A model generated the notes under the pieces. The model was given only the letters and a program-made list of their open reading frames with translations. It was not told where the DNA came from and did no database searches. Both the position numbers and the translations under genes were made by a program. Below, piece after piece: positions 1 through 6,126 of a stretch of 12,045 nucleotides of DNA. Numbering within the stretch: the stretch's first letter is position 1; every line of letters starts with the position of its first letter. This stretch comes from an uncultured Moheibacter sp. GTDB lineage: Bacteria; Bacteroidota; Bacteroidia; Flavobacteriales; Weeksellaceae. The DNA lies in NCBI GenBank assembly GCA_937875605.1, contig CALLXZ010000381.1:1-12045 (forward strand). Reading direction: 5' to 3'.

Positions 1-1175
1 CCGCGTTCGTCTTTTTCCGCTACGGTGTTAAAAGTATCTTTCCATTTTTCAACTTCTTCGTAACGCATATACGTTAAAACACTGACTCCATCCGAAAATC
101 CATTGTTTTCTGATTTGGCACTGAATGAAACCATATAACTTTCCGGCCAGTTTTTTTTTTCATAATCGATACTCGACCAAACGTTTGATTCGTTCTTAAA
201 ATGGTAATAATTATGCTTCAAATAAGGGAAAGAATTCGGTTTCAAAGTGATGTACAAACTAAACGAAGAAATAGTGTCTTCTGACTCATAAATCCTTTTC
301 ATATACGACTTTCGCAATGGATAATTCTTTACTAATTCCAACGTTTTTTTAGGATCTATATTTGAAACAAACTGTTTTCCCTTGTAAATCGTTCCATCAG
401 AAGTTTGAACAAATTCGACTTCACCTTCATCATTTGCCGAGATCGAAATTACTTTTTTATGTTTCAAAACCGTTCCGCCCAAATTCCGGATTTCTTTGAT
501 TAACAATTTTGAAATCTGACTTCCGCCACCTACACAACGCCAAGCACTTTCTATGTAGGAATGAATGGATAAAGAATGTACATAAAAAGGCGTTTTATTT
601 TCCTTTCCCGCATAGAGAAAATTGGTTCCCGCTAAAACCGCTCTTAATTTTGGATTTTCTGTCAAATTGGAAATTACCTCGCTGGCTTTTAGTGACATAA
701 GGTTTTCATTCGAGACAGGATTTTCATTGGATTCCACTTTGTAAAGCGGAAAACTTTCGCAGATTTGTTTCATTTTTTCCACGTAATTCCGGATGGCTTC
801 TTCTTCTTTTGGGAAAAATTGCGAAAGTTGTTGCACGAAATTATCATCGTCTTGGGCATAAGGATATTCGTTCGCATCGTCATCAAACGTCACAAAATCG
901 TATCCGTCCGGATTCAAGCGTTGGATTTTTAATTTGTCTGCGATGCCCAGGTAATGAAAGTATTTATGCAGATTTTGTCCCGGAAGCAAACCGCCTATGT
1001 AATGGACACCGGTGTCAAAAATGACCTTATCACGAGAAAAAGTCTGAAGATTTCCACCAAATTGCTGATTTTTTTCTAAAACCAAAACCTTTAGTCCTTC
1101 ACGCACCAGAATGTTGGCACAGACCAAGCCGCCCAAACCGCTTCCGATGATGATGATGTCAAATTCTTCCTGCAT
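1..1175 (-). CDS. FAD-dependent oxidoreductase, phytoene desaturase / retinol reductase-like (3' end cut by window edge)
   Basis: Translating the minus strand from the ATG at 1175 gives about 391 residues with no stop before the window edge, so the C-terminus is missing. The N-terminus is a dinucleotide-binding fold: a beta strand of four isoleucines (ATC repeats), then GSGLGGL at residues 11-17, a ribose-binding Glu near 34 in VLVLEKN, GGN at 40-42, and FDTGVHYIGG at 53-62. These are hallmarks of the CrtI / phytoene desaturase and all-trans-retinol 13,14-reductase family of FAD enzymes, which desaturate, saturate or isomerise polyenes. The start overlaps the end of the MMPL fusion gene by 17 bp in another frame, so the two are probably translationally coupled. 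The substrate cannot be read from sequence; a polyene or flexirubin-type intermediate is inferred from the neighbour. A carotenoid enzyme is the main alternative. A ten-base A tract (coding strand) lies inside the gene at 151-160 without breaking the frame. Confidence 0.5.
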   Translation of the reverse strand, partial: MQEEFDIIIIGSGLGGLVCANILVREGLKVLVLEKNQQFGGNLQTFSRDKVIFDTGVHYIGGLLPGQNLHKYFHYLGIADKLKIQRLNPDGYDFVTFDDDANEYPYAQDDDNFVQQLSQFFPKEEEAIRNYVEKMKQICESFPLYKVESNENPVSNENLMSLKASEVISNLTENPKLRAVLAGTNFLYAGKENKTPFYVHSLSIHSYIESAWRCVGGGSQISKLLIKEIRNLGGTVLKHKKVISISANDEGEVEFVQTSDGTIYKGKQFVSNIDPKKTLELVKNYPLRKSYMKRIYESEDTISSFSLYITLKPNSFPYLKHNYYHFKNESNVWSSIDYEKKNWPESYMVSFSAKSENNGFSDGVSVLTYMRYEEVEKWKDTFNTVAEKDER

Positions 1176-4100
1176 TTCTGTTTTTGAAAACCGTCAAATT
1201 ATTTTCGGAAAAATAAATTTCCCATTCCTCTAAATTAGCCAAATTTTCAAACCGGACTTTTTCTTTTTCATTCTGAACAATTACAAAATCCCCAACCGAT
1301 AAAATATCCGGATAATTTGTATGGAAACGAACCGGAAAACGATTGACTGTAAAAGTATTTTGAGCCACCTGAATTTTGTCCGGATCTTCATCGCAAGCTT
1401 CCACAACACGCAAAGCAGAATCATACACCAATAAAAAATCCAAAACGCCATATCCGCACCCCAAATGAAGAATTCGGGCTCTAACTGGAAGGATTTTCAG
1501 AAGCGAATGATAGACTTTTTTATTTTGTTCAAATTCGGATTTGAATGCTTCTTGAATGTATTTCGGTTTGAAAATATAATTGAAAGAAAGTTTATTTTTA
1601 AAATAATTTTCATTTTCATCTATTCGTTTTAATTCCATGAATTTTTTCCGAAAATGAAGGTTTATATTTTTCGTTCTTTCAGAATAATTTGTTCCCCATG
1701 ACAAATCATCATGGCGGATGGACGGCAGGAATTCTAAAGTTAATTTTCCGGATTTCAGGACATTGTCGCCCTTAGGAAGCCGGTCAGCATTTCCTCGAAC
1801 CAAAACGGGCTGAATATCCAGTTTTAATTTCTCCGAAAGATAAAAAGCACCTTTGTGAAAACGTTGTATAACAGAGGTTGGAGACCGGGTTCCTTCCGGA
1901 AATATAATGACAGAATATCCTTGCTTTATTTTCTCTTCCAAATGGTGAATGCCCTCTTCATAATTTTCAGAAGATTTATAAAACCCCGCCATTTGAATGG
2001 CCTTCCCGAAAAATTTAGATTTTAAAACACGATTATTGACCATGAAAATCAACTGATTGTGTAACATCCCCATCGTAGGTGTGTCTAATTGCGAAGTGTG
2101 GTTAGCGATGAGGATTTTCGGTGAACTGAAGTCAAGATTTCCTTCCCCGATTTTTCGAATCGGAATAAAAGGTGTTCCGTACATCAATAACCAGAAATAA
2201 CGCTGCATTACAGTATGGAATACCCCGAACTTTTTCTTTTTACTAACAGGAATTATCGGAATGAAAATTTGAGCAAAAATATTCAATAAAAATCCGACTA
2301 CGAAAAAATAACCAAACGTAAAAAAGGTATAAACTACATGAAAAATCGTTCGTGGCGTATTTCCTTTGTCTTGAGGTTTCTGGATAAAAAAGCGGAAAAG
2401 CCAGGGCTGGATCGTAAAAGACATTAAAACTACGACTGTCAGACCTATGATTGGAATCCATGAAATCGAATAGATAGCAGGATGTTTGGCAAAAACCAAA
2501 ACACCAAAACAAATAATAGTTGCCAAAGCCGACATGAGAATTCCGGATTTAAAAGCAGGCATTTCATCGGTTCCGTAGGTGTATTTTTCAATTAATCCGC
2601 GGGTTACAAAAATGGAATAATCTACACCTAATCCAAAAATCAGAGTCGTGATGATGATGTTAAACGCATTGAAATTCAATCCGAAAAGCCCCATCATTCC
2701 AAGCGTGACGAGCCAACCGGCAAAAATCGGAATGTTCGTAATTAAAGTCAATTCGATGGATCCGAAAAAGAGAAAAAGAATGACAAAAATGACGATCGAC
2801 GAAATGAAAAATAACTTGTCGAAATCTGCTTCCAAATTGGAAAGAAACGTTTCAGACAGGTGTTTTCGGTCGATGACCAATGTGTTTTTTTCGTCTGAAA
2901 ATTTATGAATAACTTTTTCAGCTTCCGTATTTTCGGTTTTTAAAGAAGAGGTAATAGTCACCAAATCGTTTTCTTTTTTGATGAATTCATTTAGAAATAA
3001 ATTCTTTAAAAGCTCATTTCTTGATAAATCTTCGGGTGTAAAATTCTCGTTCAATCTTGAAAAAAACGGCGCAAATGTATTTTCTTTAAAACCGTATTTT
3101 TTTCCATCCAAAATCATTTGACTTCGAAGTTTTTCTATCTTTTCAGATGTCCAGAAAGTTTTCCACGTTTCGTATTTTTTCTGTTGTTCTTTTCCTGAAA
3201 TTAAAATTGCTCCAATTGAACTAAACGATAAAATTTCATCTTTTTTTTCTGCTTTTTCAAGTTTTTGAAACAATTGCGAATTGGCATCCAAAGCTTCATC
3301 CAAACTATTCCCATAAGTAGCCACGTAAATGGATTTAGACGAATAATCATTGAGTTCATCCAATTTTTTTTCTGCCGATTTTAAATTTTCCGGCATATAA
3401 TTCAATTTGTTCAGGTCGTTTTCAAAACCGACTTTTGAATAGGTAAACAAACTGATCAGAATGAGCAATGCTGAAAAAATCAGAAAGTATTTATTTCGGT
3501 CGAAATCATATGAAGCTAATTTGTCAATGAACGTATTTTGTTTGATTTCAACAGAAGAATTCGGAGAATAAACCTGCGGGATGAAAAGTAAAGCAAAAAC
3601 GGCAGCGCCCAAAACACTTACAGCTGCAAAAATCCCCAAATCCTTTAAAACATCAGACTTTAGAAACAACAAAACCAAAAAGTCGGCAGCCGTAAAAACC
3701 GCACAAATCAACAATGGTTTTACCGTGCTTTTAAACAATTTTGAAATGTCGCCCGTGCTTCGGTAGTGACTTAAAATGTGAAGCGAATAATCCAGGGTCA
3801 AACCCAATAAAACCGAGCCGATTCCGATGGAAATAGCAGAAATCGTTCCTTTTGTAAAATACAAGACCGCCATTCCGAGTAAACTTCCGAAAATAGCTGG
3901 AACTATAATGATAAGAGGGATCTGTGGTTTTCTGTAAAAATAAATGAAGAGCGCAAAAAGTAAAACCAACGAGATGGTAAGTGTAAGAATGATGTCGTTT
4001 TTAATTCTTTTTGCGTTGGCAACCGAAACCGGAGTGGCGCCAAAATAATCCGATTGAACTTGACTATTTTTAAATTGGGAATTTAATTTTTGAATAATTT

Positions 4101-4821
4101 GATCTAAATTTTCAATGAGTTGAGCGTTTTTAGAAGTTTCGTTAGCGCCGGCTTTTGGAGTAAGGAATACAAAAATATTTTTCCCTTTTTCATGTTGTAA
4201 ATACCCGTTTTCAACTTTGAAATTCTCTCCTGACTGTAATCGTTGGAATTTTTCCAACGCAAGAAAATCCATTCCAAACGGATCAGAACGTATCATTTGT
4301 GCGGTGACCATTCCGGTTGGTGAAACGATGGAAGTATAGGTTTCGTCGATCTTTTGAGAAACATTTTGAGGTTGGATCAAGGAATCAATTTGGTGGTAAT
4401 CCGATTCGTCGAGATAGAGTGGGAGATGAGTGGATACAAAATCCAGCAATTCACTTATTTGATCATCTTCAAACCGAACTTCCAGTTTGGCAACGGCCGG
4501 ATTTTCAGAAAGTTCAGAATATAGACTATCAGCATAAGCCTGTAATTCAGCCGAATTGTCTTCTTTTTCAGAAGAAATATTCAGAATAATTTTATCGGAA
4601 TAACTAATGTTTTTCAGGACAAGGTTGATGGTTTCTGAGTCTTCGTTTGAAGGGATGAGTTTGGAAATATCTTCTTCAAAGTTCATTCGCGAAGCCCAAT
4701 AACCAAAAATCAGTAATAGAAAAAAGGCTGAAGAAAAGAACAGCAATCTCCGTTTTTGAAAAAAATGATAAGCCGATATAAATAAATTCCCCAAAATCTC
4801 CGTTATCCGTTTAAAAAACAA
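1159..4821 (-). CDS. Trifunctional fusion: MMPL-family exporter / PlsC-type acyltransferase / SAM-methyltransferase-like domain
   Basis: A 1220-residue inner-membrane protein. Residues 1-815 form a two-fold repeated MMPL/RND-like transporter: one helix (about 25-45), a large periplasmic loop, five helices (277-415), then a second helix (447-461), loop and helix bundle (671-806). Each half carries the family's Asp-Tyr motif in a helix (LTLDYS at 341-346, LGVDYS at 731-736). After hydrophobic segments near 825-858 comes a lysophospholipid acyltransferase domain with the HX4D motif NHTSQLD (His908, Asp913) and FPEGTRS (974-980). The tail from about 1110 begins with methyltransferase motif I (ILHLGCGYG, 1117-1125) but is only about 110 residues long. 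The family is known from Bacteroidota flexirubin / aryl-polyene loci, where it is expected to acylate and export the polyene lipid; the role here is inferred. No ATG is available before the first helix: the longest reading starts at TTG 4821, and a second TTG lies at 4792-4794. First gene of a leftward operon. Confidence 0.5.
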   Translation of the reverse strand: MFFKRITEILGNLFISAYHFFQKRRLLFFSSAFFLLLIFGYWASRMNFEEDISKLIPSNEDSETINLVLKNISYSDKIILNISSEKEDNSAELQAYADSLYSELSENPAVAKLEVRFEDDQISELLDFVSTHLPLYLDESDYHQIDSLIQPQNVSQKIDETYTSIVSPTGMVTAQMIRSDPFGMDFLALEKFQRLQSGENFKVENGYLQHEKGKNIFVFLTPKAGANETSKNAQLIENLDQIIQKLNSQFKNSQVQSDYFGATPVSVANAKRIKNDIILTLTISLVLLFALFIYFYRKPQIPLIIIVPAIFGSLLGMAVLYFTKGTISAISIGIGSVLLGLTLDYSLHILSHYRSTGDISKLFKSTVKPLLICAVFTAADFLVLLFLKSDVLKDLGIFAAVSVLGAAVFALLFIPQVYSPNSSVEIKQNTFIDKLASYDFDRNKYFLIFSALLILISLFTYSKVGFENDLNKLNYMPENLKSAEKKLDELNDYSSKSIYVATYGNSLDEALDANSQLFQKLEKAEKKDEILSFSSIGAILISGKEQQKKYETWKTFWTSEKIEKLRSQMILDGKKYGFKENTFAPFFSRLNENFTPEDLSRNELLKNLFLNEFIKKENDLVTITSSLKTENTEAEKVIHKFSDEKNTLVIDRKHLSETFLSNLEADFDKLFFISSIVIFVILFLFFGSIELTLITNIPIFAGWLVTLGMMGLFGLNFNAFNIIITTLIFGLGVDYSIFVTRGLIEKYTYGTDEMPAFKSGILMSALATIICFGVLVFAKHPAIYSISWIPIIGLTVVVLMSFTIQPWLFRFFIQKPQDKGNTPRTIFHVVYTFFTFGYFFVVGFLLNIFAQIFIPIIPVSKKKKFGVFHTVMQRYFWLLMYGTPFIPIRKIGEGNLDFSSPKILIANHTSQLDTPTMGMLHNQLIFMVNNRVLKSKFFGKAIQMAGFYKSSENYEEGIHHLEEKIKQGYSVIIFPEGTRSPTSVIQRFHKGAFYLSEKLKLDIQPVLVRGNADRLPKGDNVLKSGKLTLEFLPSIRHDDLSWGTNYSERTKNINLHFRKKFMELKRIDENENYFKNKLSFNYIFKPKYIQEAFKSEFEQNKKVYHSLLKILPVRARILHLGCGYGVLDFLLVYDSALRVVEACDEDPDKIQVAQNTFTVNRFPVRFHTNYPDILSVGDFVIVQNEKEKVRFENLANLEEWEIYFSENNLTVFKNRNAGRI

Positions 4822-4826
4822 AGATA
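4819..4826 (-). promoter_or_regulatory. Candidate Bacteroidota -7 box (TATCTTTG) at the start of the MMPL fusion gene
   Basis: On the minus strand TATCTTTG matches TAnnTTTG exactly and overlaps the TTG start assigned to the 1220-residue gene. A one-mismatch -33 element (TTTC in place of TTTG) lies 21 bases upstream. If real, transcription would begin near 4812 and the start would move to the TTG at 4792-4794, nine codons in. The box is degenerate and the DNA AT-rich, so chance is possible. Confidence 0.5.
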
Positions 4827-4893
4827 TAAATTTGCGTTGTCTGAAAAGAAAGTTGTTTTAGCGTTAAAGGAATTATAAATTAAATTTTACGGT

Positions 4894-4901
4894 TATATTT
4901 G
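4894..4901 (+). promoter_or_regulatory. Candidate -7 box (TATATTTG) for the Gfo/Idh/MocA gene
   Basis: TATATTTG matches the TAnnTTTG consensus exactly and points toward the gene at 5034. No TTTG or TTG stands 17-23 bases upstream, and the leader would be about 125 bases, so this is weak. It is listed because no better plus-strand box lies between it and the ATG. Confidence 0.5.
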
Positions 4902-4942
4902 TCCAAAATTTGCGAAACGATTTAAAATCAATCTAGTTTAAA

Positions 4943-4959
4943 TTCCTTTGCTAAAGGAA
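4943..4959. repeat. Perfect 7-bp inverted repeat in the divergent intergenic region
   Basis: TTCCTTT, a three-base spacer GCT, then AAAGGAA. The same AAAGGAA heptamer also occurs at 4866-4872, where it extends to AAAGGAATT and pairs with AATTCCTTT at 4941-4949. No T-run follows on either strand, so it is not an obvious terminator. An operator for a regulator acting on the divergent genes, or an mRNA hairpin in the leader of the rightward gene, are both possible. The rest of 4822-5033 holds no gene that I can see. Confidence 0.5.
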
Positions 4960-5033
4960 AGTTTGGTTCTAAAATCTTCAAAATTAATTATATAAAATCT
5001 GAGCGATTTTGTTCGGAAGCATAAATAATTAAA

Positions 5034-5993
5034 ATGTTAAAAATTTCCCTTTTAGGATTTGGACATATAGGACGAATCCATAAAAACGCTATAGAAGAAA
5101 CAGAAGGCGCAGAGCTGGTGTCCATTATAGATCTAAATTACCAAGATGAAGAATCTTCTCTTCCTATTTATAAAACACTGGAAAGTTTTCTCAACGAAGA
5201 TACCGAAACGGATTTAGTGATAATCGCCACCCCAAACGGACTTCATCGTGATCACGCCGTCCGTTGTTTAAGTGCCGGAAAGCATGTGTTGATTGAAAAG
5301 CCTATTGCACTGAACTTAGAGGACGCACATAAAATTCTGGAAGTCGCAGAAAAGTCTGACCGACGGGTCTTTTCTTCCATGCAATTGCGATTTTCTCCCC
5401 CTGTGAGCTATGTAAAATCGCTTTTAGAGAATGATTGTTTAGGGGAAATTTTCATGGTCAATATCCAATGTTACTGGAACCGCAACAAAAACTATTACAT
5501 GACCCGCGAATGGCATGGAACCAACGAAATGGACGGTGGCGTTTTGTTTACACAGTTTTCTCATTTCATTGATATTTTAAATTTTTGGTTTGAAGAAACA
5601 AGCTGTACAAATGCTTCTTTTTATAATTTTAATCACCAAGGAATTACAGAATTTGCAGACAGTGGAAAATTAGATTTTAAAGCCGATAAAGCCGTTGGAA
5701 ATATGATTTTCACCACCTCCACTTTTGAAAAAAATTACAAAAGCGGAATTGTGGTCATTGCGGAAAGGGGAACGATTGAAATCGGTGATCAATATTTGAA
5801 TGAATTGAAATACAGTAATTTAAAAAATGTAGTTTGTTCAAAAAATATGTCGACGGAAATAAAAAACTTTCATCCGCAGGCTATTTCGGAAATCGTAGAA
5901 GCCATTCAGGAAAACAGACCCTCTTCATTGGATGGAATTCACGCAGTACGTTTGGTGAAATTTATTGAAGAAGCTTATAAATTGGTAGATTAA
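5034..5993 (+). CDS. Gfo/Idh/MocA-family NAD(P)-dependent sugar oxidoreductase
   Basis: A 319-residue soluble enzyme of ordinary family length. The N-terminal Rossmann fold carries GFGHIGRIH at residues 8-16 and a second-strand acidic residue near 33. ATPNGLH (65-71) and the catalytic EKP motif (88-90, Lys89) follow. The C-terminal alpha/beta domain has MDGGVLFTQFSHFID (166-180), where His177 corresponds to the family's active-site histidine and Asp180 follows. These residues support NAD(P)-linked oxidation or reduction of a sugar or cyclitol. The MDGGVLF...H stretch and the preceding CYWNRNKNYY resemble nucleotide-sugar dehydrogenases of surface polysaccharide pathways (WlbA/WbpB type), but that is a hunch; inositol or other sugar substrates are equally open. 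The gene stands alone, divergent from the MMPL operon, with its own terminator, so context gives no pathway. ATG at 5034 is chosen because the Rossmann strand begins immediately after it. Confidence 0.5.
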   Translation: MLKISLLGFGHIGRIHKNAIEETEGAELVSIIDLNYQDEESSLPIYKTLESFLNEDTETDLVIIATPNGLHRDHAVRCLSAGKHVLIEKPIALNLEDAHKILEVAEKSDRRVFSSMQLRFSPPVSYVKSLLENDCLGEIFMVNIQCYWNRNKNYYMTREWHGTNEMDGGVLFTQFSHFIDILNFWFEETSCTNASFYNFNHQGITEFADSGKLDFKADKAVGNMIFTTSTFEKNYKSGIVVIAERGTIEIGDQYLNELKYSNLKNVVCSKNMSTEIKNFHPQAISEIVEAIQENRPSSLDGIHAVRLVKFIEEAYKLVD

Positions 5994-6003
5994 ACATTTG
6001 GCG

Positions 6004-6030
6004 GTTCGTAAACTTCTGTACGAACTTTTT
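6004..6030 (+). terminator. Intrinsic terminator after the Gfo/Idh/MocA gene
   Basis: GTTCGTA (6004-6010), an 8-base loop, and TACGAAC (6019-6025) form a perfect 7-bp stem followed by five T residues. It begins 11 bases after the stop codon, which separates this gene from the pyrophosphatase gene. Confidence 0.5.
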
Positions 6031-6092
6031 GATCCAACCTTCATAATAATAAAGATATGTTCCAAATTTCTTTCGAAATAATGGGATTATAT

Positions 6093-6100
6093 TATATTTG
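6093..6100 (+). promoter_or_regulatory. Candidate Bacteroidota promoter for the pyrophosphatase gene
   Basis: TATATTTG matches TAnnTTTG exactly and ends 26 bases before the ATG. A one-mismatch -33 element (TTTC at 6071-6074) sits 18 bases upstream, within the usual spacing. Transcription would start near 6106 and give a leader of about 20 bases. A 10-bp palindrome ATTTGCAAAT (6096-6105) overlaps the box and expected start. Placement between an upstream terminator and the gene makes this the most believable promoter in the window. Confidence 0.5.
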
Positions 6101-6126
6101 CAAATTGTTAAAATTTCTATAAAATT

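Noticed and set aside
509..1024. Two small plus-strand open frames (63 and 71 residues)
   Set aside because: They lie antisense to the FAD oxidoreductase, whose conserved motifs prove the minus-strand reading. Neither shows a domain or promoter.
1149..1160. Simple ATC trinucleotide repeat near the gene overlap
   Set aside because: It encodes the four isoleucines of the Rossmann beta strand in the oxidoreductase and is explained by protein sequence.
2243..4589. Several short open frames within the MMPL fusion gene, on both strands
   Set aside because: The fusion gene's transporter and acyltransferase motifs run continuously through this region. The short frames have biased, domain-free sequences.
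4979..4986. Another exact TAnnTTTG match on the minus strand (and one on the plus strand at 4827-4834)
   Set aside because: Neither has a -33 element at the right distance. The plus-strand one would give a leader of about 200 bases. Such hits are expected by chance in AT-rich DNA.
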